Under the pieces are notes generated by a model. The model made no database searches and had not been told where the DNA came from. It saw only the letters and a list, made by a program, of their open reading frames with translations. DNA of 64,000 bases from an uncultured Poribacteria bacterium (GTDB taxonomy: Bacteria > Poribacteria > WGA-4E > WGA-3G), in the NCBI GenBank assembly GCA_951813545.1, contig OX638352.1:1860001-1924000 (forward strand), written 5' to 3'. How positions within the stretch are numbered: position 1 is the first letter of the stretch; each line of letters opens with the position of its first letter. The translations under genes and the position numbers were made by a program. Of this stretch, positions 33,945 to 42,400 are shown one piece after another.

Positions 33945-35741
33945 ATGACGCTTTACACATGGCACTATGACAACATCTCCAGCAGCTGGAAACCTGCTTT
34001 AGAACGTTTAAAGAAATTTGAAACTCTTACGCAGCAAATCAACAAAGCAAAAAAAGAAGAGGAAACCGATCTAATAGAAATGCTTAAAACGTTCTACACA
34101 CATCATGATGAATTGATGGCGGATACGCGTGTACGCTTGCAACATACACCGGCACATTGTGATAAGGTTACTTTAGACACCGCCTTTGTTGAAGCTGTCT
34201 GGCTGTCCCTTGAACACTATCCAACTTTAGTACATCATCCAGAAATTGAAAATTTAGACACCGCCGGTTCTAAAATCTTTACGCTCTTTACGCCGGATGC
34301 TCCAACGACCCCGGATAAACGAGAAGCCTTAAAAACTCAACTCCAACGGACCTTCAATTTGGATGCGGGAACGGTGGACAGTGTAACTCAGCAGCTTGCC
34401 ATTCGGACGAAGCCACTTCGCGATCGGCATCAAATTATGCAAAGTTTAGAGACCCGCTTTAATTTAGTGTCCGATAACCCGAAACTGGACGCAGATATTC
34501 TACAACTCTTTCAGTCTTTATATTCGGGTTCACCCTTTGAAGCAGGTGAAGTGAAGTTAGTGAAAACTGCCTCCGCGCTTTATTTTTGTCTCCCTACTGA
34601 ATTGCGGCAAAAAGTCCAGGTACCGAGTAGCCCTACAGATCAGGAAAGCGAAGAAAGTAAGAATTTACAACGTTCAAAAGCTTATTACGAAAAATTTCTG
34701 CGAAAAATTTGGGAGGTAGAGCCGTTTGCGCATTTCCCCGTGTTCGGTACCTTTGACGCGGAAGATTTAGACTTAACATTCCGTCAGAAAATATCTGCTG
34801 ACACCGAATTGTCTTTAGAATTGGTCACGTCAACACTAACGCGTATGATTGGTGTCCTGCCTTTAGCGGAACTTGATAAATACCTGATTCACGATACTTG
34901 GGGACATCAGTGGCAAGAAAGTCTACTCGATTTTGAGGAACCGTATACTGCATTGACCTTTTTTAAACGCCCATTGTCCTTAACAGAAACGGCTTCGGTC
35001 CTGGGAGAACAGACTTCGTTCGCCGAAACATTCGTCAAAACTGAGGCAGGGACAATAGAACTTGACTCAGCCAAACTACAGCAATTCATAGATGCCGAAT
35101 TGTACGAACGCGCAATCACCGCCTTTACCCCTATTCTTGCGGAAATGCTGGCGGATGTCGTAGAATATAAGTTCTTAGAACTACACCCTGAACAAACACA
35201 TTTGCTGCCAAGTTCCTCCTTACTCAAAACGTTTCCGAGCAAACTGGATTTGACACTTGCAGACCTGCGCACTTGTTTTGCACACGCCTCTGAAGTCTTC
35301 CAAAACTGGATCGCCTCTGAACAGACGCAACACCAACTATATAAGGAAATTTGCGAGAAACTTGATATCCGAAACGATACCACAAAACACAAGGAACTCT
35401 CGCAAATCCTCAACACTGCAGTCGAACTCTGTAAGGAGCAGCTTCACTCTTTTTATCAACCAGAATGGGCTTGGGAGAAAACGGAAGACGGTTTCTTGAA
35501 ACTGAATGCGTTTAGCTTAGCGGCACTGAACTTTCTCCGAATTCACACTGCACTTATTCAGACATACAAAGATCTTTCACAGATCGAGACCCTGTATGGC
35601 TTCAAAGATATTCTGGTATTAGCGATGGGCACTTTTTTTGAAAGAAATCCGCAGCAAAATATTTGGCAACTTGACAGTTTTTTAACAGAAGCGTTTATCC
35701 CACGCTGGGAAAAATTGGCTGCGGCGGACCCGAGTGTTTAA
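33945..35741 (+). CDS. Unrecognised 598-residue soluble helical protein
   Basis: No signal peptide or membrane helix. AAGGA precedes the ATG. The sequence is mostly helical, with a striking conserved-looking motif LIHDTWGHQWQESL near residue 308 that has two His, Asp and Trp like a metal or catalytic site, and a short acidic motif LLDFEEPYTAL after it. I do not recognise the family. It is the last gene of the SBP-OmpA/VWA/coiled-coil unit, 39 bases after the membrane protein, and so may be its cytoplasmic effector; that is inference from position. Confidence 0.6.
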   Translation: MTLYTWHYDNISSSWKPALERLKKFETLTQQINKAKKEEETDLIEMLKTFYTHHDELMADTRVRLQHTPAHCDKVTLDTAFVEAVWLSLEHYPTLVHHPEIENLDTAGSKIFTLFTPDAPTTPDKREALKTQLQRTFNLDAGTVDSVTQQLAIRTKPLRDRHQIMQSLETRFNLVSDNPKLDADILQLFQSLYSGSPFEAGEVKLVKTASALYFCLPTELRQKVQVPSSPTDQESEESKNLQRSKAYYEKFLRKIWEVEPFAHFPVFGTFDAEDLDLTFRQKISADTELSLELVTSTLTRMIGVLPLAELDKYLIHDTWGHQWQESLLDFEEPYTALTFFKRPLSLTETASVLGEQTSFAETFVKTEAGTIELDSAKLQQFIDAELYERAITAFTPILAEMLADVVEYKFLELHPEQTHLLPSSSLLKTFPSKLDLTLADLRTCFAHASEVFQNWIASEQTQHQLYKEICEKLDIRNDTTKHKELSQILNTAVELCKEQLHSFYQPEWAWEKTEDGFLKLNAFSLAALNFLRIHTALIQTYKDLSQIETLYGFKDILVLAMGTFFERNPQQNIWQLDSFLTEAFIPRWEKLAAADPSV

Positions 35742-35808
35742 ACCGGAGATAAATGTTGTAGCATACACAGCAACACCGGGATTGGCGATTTTTAATGGGG
35801 AACCGCTC

Positions 35809-37077
35809 CTACAGATGCGAGATAAACTTTTCACGGAGGCGTTCATACGCAAGGTTCGCACCAGCGATGTTGCCTGAAGCCGGACCTATCTGAAGCTGCG
35901 CGATGGTGCCAGATCCGAAGAGATTCTTGATTGGATGGAGTTGCAAATCATCATCAAGTCGTGGGAATCCACATACAAGTGGAACTTGGTGTTGTGTGAT
36001 TAATTCTCTCAAAAATCCATAACGGCGAAGGTCAAATCGATATCCTGTTGCGAGGATGACGCGAGATACATCAGCGATGACACCACGTGTCGTTTCAACC
36101 CGTAGTCTTTGTGCAGCAGCCTCGACGATGTCGCAAATACAGGTCTCAGGATAGATATCAATATTCGGGGTATCCAGCAATCTCTCCATAATATCAGGGG
36201 TGATGCTCCCTTCTCCTCTGTTTTGCTGAATTGTTTCGTAACGTCGCCGAAAATCGGTCTCGCTTGCAAATTCGGCAAGTGCCTTGGGACCTAACCACAC
36301 CGGTGGAAAATCGAATTGCTCCGTCTTTAACTGCTGCCGAGCAATCAGCACTACATTATGCCCGTGTTCGCTGAGGCTCCCTGCAAGCGTTCCTGCCGTC
36401 AACCCACCACCAACGATAACAATTTTTCCTTTACTCTCTCGCTTATCTTCACTATTCACCGTAAATTGGGAGGCGTGTAAAATCTTATCTGGATACCGGC
36501 ACTGCCACTGGACGAATTCCGGTGGTACGTAAGTGCAGTCGTCAGTCCCAATGGCGAGAAGAACACAACGACTCCGAAACCCTTCATTATTTGTCGAGAT
36601 TAGACGGAATGGAAATCTGCCCGCGCCTTTGTCCCACCGCAATTTTGCTACATCAAACTGATAATAAACCCGGTGTCCCTCCAATTCAGCAAGTGCATCG
36701 TTGCAGAAATCCCAAAAGAGTCGGGTAGAGGGCTGCGAATACGGTGGTGCTAACTCATCTGTTCGGTCATGGCGTTCTGCATATTCAACGATACCCAGTG
36801 CATCTGGCGTAATGTGATGAACAGCGGGGGAACGGAGAAACCGCATGCCTTGGTGTTCTGTTTTACGCTGCCATTGGACAAGGGGTTGCGGATGTCGATC
36901 AACAATGGCAAGCTGCTTTACTGCTGTCGGCATGTCGCGGAGCAGTCGAATCGCAATAGATACACCGTGTATTCCGCCGCCGATGATAGTAATGGGAATG
37001 TTCCGATGTGCGAGATGGCTATCGGCTGTCGGCTGATGGCTGACGGCTATTCTTGCTGATTGCTGATTGATCTTCAT
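35809..37077 (-). CDS. FAD/NAD(P)-binding flavoprotein (monooxygenase/oxidoreductase-like)
   Basis: 422 residues. Two dinucleotide-binding folds are visible: ITIIGGGIHGVSIAIRLL near residue 30 and KIVIVGGGLTAGTLAGSL near 215. VILATGYRFD near 340 is the flavin-monooxygenase-type ATG motif. It resembles the L-lysine/ornithine N-hydroxylase and FAD-NAD(P)-binding family. Residues about 3-20 (INQQSARIAVSHQPTADS) are encoded by the hairpin repeat family, so repeat sequence is translated just after the start codon. It lies 11 bases after the lipoprotein gene on the same strand and is probably co-transcribed. Confidence 0.8.
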   Translation of the reverse strand: MKINQQSARIAVSHQPTADSHLAHRNIPITIIGGGIHGVSIAIRLLRDMPTAVKQLAIVDRHPQPLVQWQRKTEHQGMRFLRSPAVHHITPDALGIVEYAERHDRTDELAPPYSQPSTRLFWDFCNDALAELEGHRVYYQFDVAKLRWDKGAGRFPFRLISTNNEGFRSRCVLLAIGTDDCTYVPPEFVQWQCRYPDKILHASQFTVNSEDKRESKGKIVIVGGGLTAGTLAGSLSEHGHNVVLIARQQLKTEQFDFPPVWLGPKALAEFASETDFRRRYETIQQNRGEGSITPDIMERLLDTPNIDIYPETCICDIVEAAAQRLRVETTRGVIADVSRVILATGYRFDLRRYGFLRELITQHQVPLVCGFPRLDDDLQLHPIKNLFGSGTIAQLQIGPASGNIAGANLAYERLREKFISHL

Positions 37078-37088
37078 GAGACAGCAAC

Positions 37089-38018
37089 CTAATCCGTATT
37101 CGGTCGGGGTAGATGGAAGCTTTTAAGCGCGAAAGTTTGTGAGGAGAGTTCAGCGGTGGCGCGGTAACGGCTGTAACGATATTGGACAATCCCAACAGAT
37201 GGCGCGACCCAATAAATTGCGGGTGGACTAATCAAGAAAACCGATGGTTCCGGACTATCTCCGTAAACAACCTCTTCATGAACGACATAAGTGGTGTAAG
37301 TGCCTGCGGGAACGGTAACCTGCTCATTTTTTCCTGCTACATAGCGTGTGACTGTGACCGGTATTCCAGCAGTCTTGTCAAAAACGACCCACTCCTTTCC
37401 AACTTCCAGTGGAAAATCCCATAGACGGCGCGGCGGGAAATGCTTTTGATGATATATCGGATTATCAATAGGAAGAACAATGTCGAAAGCGGATTCTATC
37501 AACGCCTGCGGGGTTTTGAAAAAGTAGGTGGCTAAAAGCGGATATGGGAATTCTTCATGAAAATCGGTGTCCAACCGCAAATAATAGGCATTTGCTGACA
37601 AGTGATCAACAACCTCAAGGGTGAACTCGTCCGGTTTCTCAGTCGTAAGTGCACTAATGGTCATCTGGCGATGCGTTGTACCACTGATATCGCGCGTGCC
37701 TTCAACCCGGACTGTAAATTCCTGATCAGTATCAACATTGATATAGGTCCACGCGGTGCCTGTAGCTGTTGGGAAATCGACAGCATGGAAACCTGTTGTC
37801 TCAGGTGGTGGGAGCGTTGTTTCGCCATGCGGATCAACCAATCCTTCATCTCCACAACTACAGAGGATTAGTAAGAGAAATATAATAGGAATGGCTTTCA
37901 GCCATCGGCTGTCAGCATTCAGTAAAGAGGGGTTCCGTTTATCAGAGGGGTCTTTTCTGATCGCTGATCGTTGATCGCTGATCGCTATCCTTTCTGACAA
38001 CTGATAACACTTCATCAT
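37089..38018 (-). CDS. Hypothetical lipoprotein with repeat-derived N-terminus
   Basis: 309 residues from the ATG at 38018, which overlaps the TGA of the upstream metalloprotease gene (ATGA-type coupling). The first about 40 residues (MMKCYQLSERIAISDQRS and on) come from the hairpin repeat family. A true lipoprotein signal then follows: LKAIPIIFLLLILCSC. So the signal is internal to the frame, which is unusual; an alternative internal start cannot be excluded. The mature protein is beta-rich with FPLEVGKEWVVFDKTAGIPV and YRYSRYRATAELSSQ, typical of secreted proteins of unknown role. Confidence 0.7.
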   Translation of the reverse strand: MMKCYQLSERIAISDQRSAIRKDPSDKRNPSLLNADSRWLKAIPIIFLLLILCSCGDEGLVDPHGETTLPPPETTGFHAVDFPTATGTAWTYINVDTDQEFTVRVEGTRDISGTTHRQMTISALTTEKPDEFTLEVVDHLSANAYYLRLDTDFHEEFPYPLLATYFFKTPQALIESAFDIVLPIDNPIYHQKHFPPRRLWDFPLEVGKEWVVFDKTAGIPVTVTRYVAGKNEQVTVPAGTYTTYVVHEEVVYGDSPEPSVFLISPPAIYWVAPSVGIVQYRYSRYRATAELSSQTFALKSFHLPRPNTD

Positions 38019-40621
38019 TTCACCACACAGAATTTGCCGGTACTCTGGAATCCATTTCCATCGGTTGCCCGGAAGAAGTATAGGCCGGTGCAGACCATTT
38101 CGCCGCGTGCGTTTGTGCAATCCCATTCAGAGGCACTATTTAGCACCTTAATTAAGTTTCCCAAAGCATCGTAGATTTCAATAGTCAATCCCTTCGGATA
38201 GAAGGTCAGGTGTTTACCCTGCCCTGCATAAAGTGGGTTCGGTGCCACCATAACATTCCGATGCGCGCTGTTCGCGATATAGTTGAAAGTTCGTCCCTGC
38301 CAAATTTGGGTACCCGTTACACCAGCGGCGGATTGCCCACGAATTTTATAGAAGTAGATACCCGTCGGTGGAAATCCGTTTGTTCGGAGTGTTCCAAGCC
38401 ATTTCGTCTCGGTTTCTTGTGTTAAAACGACAGTATAATCGTTGTTATCAGGCCCCTCCACTATCAAGTGGGGTGCGGCTTGTAGTGGTCGCGTGCTTTG
38501 GACTTCAACCTGCCATTCACCCGTGCCGTGCGGTTGAGTATCAATAAAGAAAGCAGGTGCTGCGCTTGTGGTACCCACGCTTGATATAATACCGTTCGGA
38601 GCAATGCTTGGCGTGCCCATAAGTCCTATCGCATCAACAGGCACAACAGCATAGTAATAATGGAGGTTGTTTGGATCAAAGAACTCGCTATCAACATCAA
38701 TCCCCTCAAAGATAGTGGGATCTTCAAACCGAGTTTGTGTCACACCAACACGTCCGACGATGTTTATATCGTCTTCAGGGATACCGTCGCCATTGCTATC
38801 AGCAGCGGCGTGCACCTCATCAGGATTCTCAAAAGGTTGAGGGACATCTGTTTCGCGCAGCAGTAGAGAGCGTTTTCTGACGATTACGACTTCCCGAATA
38901 CCCGCCGGGTTCTCAACATCCCACGTTACGACCGGTCCATTAGTGCCTTGAGAGACCTGCGCGTTTGAAAGTGTTCCAGCCGACGGGGCACCCGCTGTAT
39001 AACTAACAGATCCGCCAAAACTGCCACCCGGAATCACGACGCGTTCGACATCAGGATGCATATTAATTAAGATGAGGGTAATCTCCTGAATGTCGCCCCC
39101 GAAATCCTTGAAGGTCATCTGTGCTTCTTGGGAACGTTGATAGGTGAACGCCTCCCGGATGTCAGTGGTCCCATTCCGTTTTCTAACGATAAATTTGGCA
39201 GCCCATCCACGCAAACCGGTGCCGCTGTGCCGCTGCAGTTCACTCTGAATGTTCTGTTGATCCTCAAGAGGAAGGCGACCGAGATTTATCGGTGCGAGGT
39301 CTGCGCCATCAATTCTAATGGCAAATTCCGGCATAATACCTGCCGGACGGAAGACGATATACCGTGACGCGAAATGCTCAGGCATGGACTCTGAATCGAA
39401 ATCGGCATGAACCGGATAACTCGTGTGAACATCGTTGGGATGAATAGCGATCGGCGGAAAGCGATGTGCGTTCCTATAGCCTGACATTCCAGTTGCCGTA
39501 TTGGCGCGGGCATGTGTGAAATAATTCCACACCGTGAAGGTCTTGAATGCCTCTGCGAGCGTGGTGCCGTTATTCGTAAACACATCGTAGAAATTGCCCA
39601 TCTCGCGATAACTGCCATCGGTCGTGTTTCTGTAAAACTGCCGGACGACATCGTATCCAAACCGTTCTGCCATATACAAGGTCCAGATAACGGAACCGTA
39701 CTCGTGGTCGCCGATGCGACTCTCAAGGGAAATATCGGGGATGAGAAACCAACGGCGGAGTTGATGGATATAATAGTTATAGGAATTGGTTTCGTTCGGT
39801 TCATCGGGATCAGGGAGCGTATCGCCATCGTCAATAACCCCGCCATCATACGTCATTACTTCTATCCAAGTTGCGGACGCTTCCATGAACCAGGTCGGCA
39901 TATAGGCATTATATCCAAACTGGACACCGTGCAGAAACTCATGCGTACAAGTTGTCTCAAGATAGCGAATTCCCTCGGCTTTCCCAACATAATCGTAGAT
40001 ACGGGAGTTGATCATGAAATACGGAGCGACGGTCAGTGCAGTGGATAAGACGCGCCCCTCAAACCAGTCCGCCGTTGTGATACCGAGTGCAGGAAAGGTA
40101 AAGAGATAGACATCGTATTTATGATTGCCGCCGTTCTGCGTTGCCCAAAAATCGATGTAGGGAATTTTGAATCCCATCAGGTCAATTTGGACGTGATAGG
40201 CACGTTCCATCGCATCGGCACAGAGGTCAACATAATCAGGAATCCCATTGCGTGGATGGAAATCTTCAAGGGGTGGTGCATGTGGACCGACACGCGTGTA
40301 ATGGAACCTGAAATGCGGCGTGTTGAATTTTTCTGGCAGTTCAACCTCACCGAAGAAACTACCGGGGAGTCCTGGTCGAAGGAAAATCCCTTTTAACTGC
40401 TGTCGATGCACAGAAGACAAGTTTTGCCAGTTCTTGGCAAGGGTGACAAAACTATCGGTTACACACTCTGTTATTTCGCTTGGAGTGTATCTTGATTTGA
40501 GGTTGGTGAACTGTTGAGCCGTTTGGATAGCACTTTGGAGTTCGGGATCCGGTGGAAGCGTGTATGCAACGGATGAGAATACTATAGAGAGCGCGATGAG
40601 AAAAATAAGCAACAATTTCAT
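38015..40621 (-). CDS. Large secreted metalloprotease-like protein with C-terminal sorting-type domain
   Basis: 868 residues with signal peptide (LLLIFLIALSIVFSSVAYT). Residues about 95-330 resemble the MXAN_6640 family: the zinc motif is in TCTHEFLHGVQFGYN and the downstream Glu in WFMEASATWIEV. A beta-rich middle follows. The C-terminal 85 residues (VAPNPLYAGQG, IEIYDALGNLIKVL, GEMVCTGLYFFRA, STGKFCVVK) match the FlgD-Ig/type IX-like C-terminal sorting domain outline. It would act outside the cell or on the surface. No good ribosome-binding site is visible because a hairpin repeat (40627-40728) lies just upstream. The stop codon overlaps the next start. Confidence 0.82.
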   Translation of the reverse strand: MKLLLIFLIALSIVFSSVAYTLPPDPELQSAIQTAQQFTNLKSRYTPSEITECVTDSFVTLAKNWQNLSSVHRQQLKGIFLRPGLPGSFFGEVELPEKFNTPHFRFHYTRVGPHAPPLEDFHPRNGIPDYVDLCADAMERAYHVQIDLMGFKIPYIDFWATQNGGNHKYDVYLFTFPALGITTADWFEGRVLSTALTVAPYFMINSRIYDYVGKAEGIRYLETTCTHEFLHGVQFGYNAYMPTWFMEASATWIEVMTYDGGVIDDGDTLPDPDEPNETNSYNYYIHQLRRWFLIPDISLESRIGDHEYGSVIWTLYMAERFGYDVVRQFYRNTTDGSYREMGNFYDVFTNNGTTLAEAFKTFTVWNYFTHARANTATGMSGYRNAHRFPPIAIHPNDVHTSYPVHADFDSESMPEHFASRYIVFRPAGIMPEFAIRIDGADLAPINLGRLPLEDQQNIQSELQRHSGTGLRGWAAKFIVRKRNGTTDIREAFTYQRSQEAQMTFKDFGGDIQEITLILINMHPDVERVVIPGGSFGGSVSYTAGAPSAGTLSNAQVSQGTNGPVVTWDVENPAGIREVVIVRKRSLLLRETDVPQPFENPDEVHAAADSNGDGIPEDDINIVGRVGVTQTRFEDPTIFEGIDVDSEFFDPNNLHYYYAVVPVDAIGLMGTPSIAPNGIISSVGTTSAAPAFFIDTQPHGTGEWQVEVQSTRPLQAAPHLIVEGPDNNDYTVVLTQETETKWLGTLRTNGFPPTGIYFYKIRGQSAAGVTGTQIWQGRTFNYIANSAHRNVMVAPNPLYAGQGKHLTFYPKGLTIEIYDALGNLIKVLNSASEWDCTNARGEMVCTGLYFFRATDGNGFQSTGKFCVVK

Positions 40622-40626
40622 GTTTT

Positions 40627-40728
40627 TGATAGTTATCGGTTTTCAGTTTTCAGTTTTCGGTTAACAAGAGCGATTTGACGCACATCAACACCCTCTTTAA
40701 CTGATAACTGAATACTGACAATTGCTCA
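40627..40728. repeat. Hairpin repeat of the TTATCGGTTTTCAGT family
   Basis: GATAGTTATCGGTTTTCAGT and further TTTTCAGT units on the left pair with CTCTTTAACTGATAACTGAA on the right. It fills the space between the metalloprotease gene and the next gene, whose stop codon it reaches. Confidence 0.65.
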
Positions 40729-41265
40729 AGCGAAGTGAGTTGGTTTTCCATCGAGACTGGAGTGGTTGGTCTCTTTCCAATACGCTTCTACACCTTCTTC
40801 ACCCTTCTTTTCCGCCCACGCGTTGAGCTGCTCTCTTTCACCGATGTAGTCATAAAGCGGGACTGCCATTCCACAGGAGGTTTGTACAAGGTCAACATTG
40901 AGATCGAAAATCTGCCTTGCACCCGGCAGTGGTTGGAACAATGGGAAGAGCAGCTGCCATTCAGCATCATCTTTGTGTATAGCCCTTGCTGTGCCGTAGA
41001 GTCGGAGGATCATGGGGTTCTCTTGAAAAGCGGTAAACATAAGCGTCATTCGTGGGTTCTCTTGAACGTGCGCGGCGGTTTCATTTCCGCTGCCCGTTAC
41101 GTTTAACCAAGCGACGCGGTTTGAGTCAAGGATGCGTAAGGAATCCATACCCTTGGGAGATAGATTGATTCTGCTGTCAGCTGTTGCAGTCGCAACAAAG
41201 AAGATTTTCTGATCTTCGATAAATTGTTGTAGTTTTTGAGGGATCTTCGTGTATAATTTTGACAT
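40726..41265 (-). CDS. Pyridoxamine 5'-phosphate oxidase-like flavin-binding protein
   Basis: 179 residues from the ATG at 41265, which has GGAGAG before it; the longer frame to 41361 lacks one. The split-barrel FMN-binding fold is recognised by FFVATATADSRINLSPKGMD, VAWLNVTGSGNETAAHVQEN and PRMTLMFTAF. Family members reduce or oxidise small substrates or bind F420/FMN/heme. The substrate cannot be predicted. Confidence 0.82.
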   Translation of the reverse strand: MSKLYTKIPQKLQQFIEDQKIFFVATATADSRINLSPKGMDSLRILDSNRVAWLNVTGSGNETAAHVQENPRMTLMFTAFQENPMILRLYGTARAIHKDDAEWQLLFPLFQPLPGARQIFDLNVDLVQTSCGMAVPLYDYIGEREQLNAWAEKKGEEGVEAYWKETNHSSLDGKPTHFA

Positions 41266-41336
41266 CTTATCAAACTCTCCGTCTTGGGAAGCGGCCGAAT
41301 ACAACATATAATCTACCCGACCGCTCATAGAAAAAA

Positions 41337-42119
41337 TTAACGCGTTTTGATGGCACCCCACGTGAGAGCAAGTTTTCCCGCCGGTTCAACATCAAAGGCG
41401 ATTTGATAATTCTCCATAACCTCTTTCTTATCTAACGCGCGATGGTAGACAGCGACATCATCAATCTCACCCTCGAAATAGAAGGGTTTGATAAAAGCGT
41501 TGCGGTCATGCCCAACAGCGACAACAACATGGCTGCGCGTGTCGCGACTGTTTATCTTCCCATCCGCCTCGGCATCAAGTTCGCCGTTGAGGTAGAGGAA
41601 CTTTTTCTCGTCCGCGCCAGCAGCGACGAACGTGACGTGCGTCCATTCGTCCGCTTTAATAGGTGTCTCGGTTTTGAAAACACCGAACCCATCGCCCCCT
41701 CTTTGGGTTTGTATTGTGCCGTCGGCTAAAAGTTCCAGCCATGAATCGCCACCGCCTTGTGGGTCATCGTCCCAGATGATAACTTTCGGACCGGCGGGTA
41801 GGGCAACGGGTTTAATCCACATTGCGTAGGTAAGATCCTGTCCTGTGGTGGCTGCGCCCATGACGACATAATCCTCTTCACCATTGAAACTGAGTGCGTC
41901 TCCGACAATGCCTTCTACAATTTTGGGGGCACCTTTAATCTCCCCATCGTTTTCACCGAGAGCATCTTTGGCTAATTTCGCGTCGGTATCCCTCTTATCA
42001 AAAGTCCAATGCCCTCCTAATCCGTCTTCAATGGATTGCGCGTGCGTCATTTCTGTGTGGACTGACATGCTGATAATCGCTGCCACGCAAGCGAGTGTAA
42101 GGAATAAACCTAATTTCAT
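41337..42119 (-). CDS. Secreted LamG/concanavalin-like domain protein with C-terminal TWG tail
   Basis: 260 residues from the ATG at 42119 (GGAGGTG before it). Signal peptide LFLTLACVAAIISMSVHTEM. One LamG-like domain: HWTFDKRD, GDALSFNGEEDYVVMG, LTYAMWIKP, WTHVTFVAAG, FYFEGEIDDVAVYHRALDKK. It would bind a carbohydrate or protein outside the cell. The last 16 residues are EPAGKLALTWGAIKTR, matching tails on four other secreted proteins of the window. A hydrophobic tail anchor is not visible, so this motif may be a sorting or attachment signal. Confidence 0.85.
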   Translation of the reverse strand: MKLGLFLTLACVAAIISMSVHTEMTHAQSIEDGLGGHWTFDKRDTDAKLAKDALGENDGEIKGAPKIVEGIVGDALSFNGEEDYVVMGAATTGQDLTYAMWIKPVALPAGPKVIIWDDDPQGGGDSWLELLADGTIQTQRGGDGFGVFKTETPIKADEWTHVTFVAAGADEKKFLYLNGELDAEADGKINSRDTRSHVVVAVGHDRNAFIKPFYFEGEIDDVAVYHRALDKKEVMENYQIAFDVEPAGKLALTWGAIKTR

Positions 42120-42252
42120 CGGTTCACCTCCTGGGTATTGTAAACCCACGATGTGCAACACATTCGTCCAGTAGAAGTAAAAGAACTCACTACTTTCATT
42201 TGACACTGACGTACATTATATACTGTTTCGCGCTTATATGCAAGGGAAATGG

Positions 42253-42262
42253 TATTGGGTAT
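42253..42262. repeat. 10-bp target duplication, left copy
   Basis: TATTGGGTAT lies immediately left of the ISAs1-type element and is repeated exactly at 43605-43614. Confidence 0.9.
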
Positions 42263-42324
42263 CAGGGTCATTCAATTGTAGGTTTTTTGTGTTATATTTT
42301 TCACGGGTGTTAATACTTCAGATA

Positions 42325-42360
42325 AGCAGAAGTCGCGTGAAAAGTCACGCGACTTCTGCT
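42325..42360 (+). promoter_or_regulatory. Perfect 16-bp stem hairpin upstream of the transposase start
   Basis: AGCAGAAGTCGCGTGA and its exact complement enclose a 4-base loop. A second inverted repeat, ATACTTCAC at 42361-42369 with GTGAAGTAT at 42394-42402, covers the ribosome-binding region and ATG. Together they could block translation of the transposase from transcripts entering from outside, as known for other IS elements. Confidence 0.7.
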
Positions 42361-42400
42361 ATACTTCACCATAAAAAGTAGCACACTTTTGAGGTGAAGT

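Noticed and set aside
34907..35416. 169-codon minus-strand frame
   Set aside because: Antisense shadow of the 598-residue protein gene, Ser-rich and without signals.
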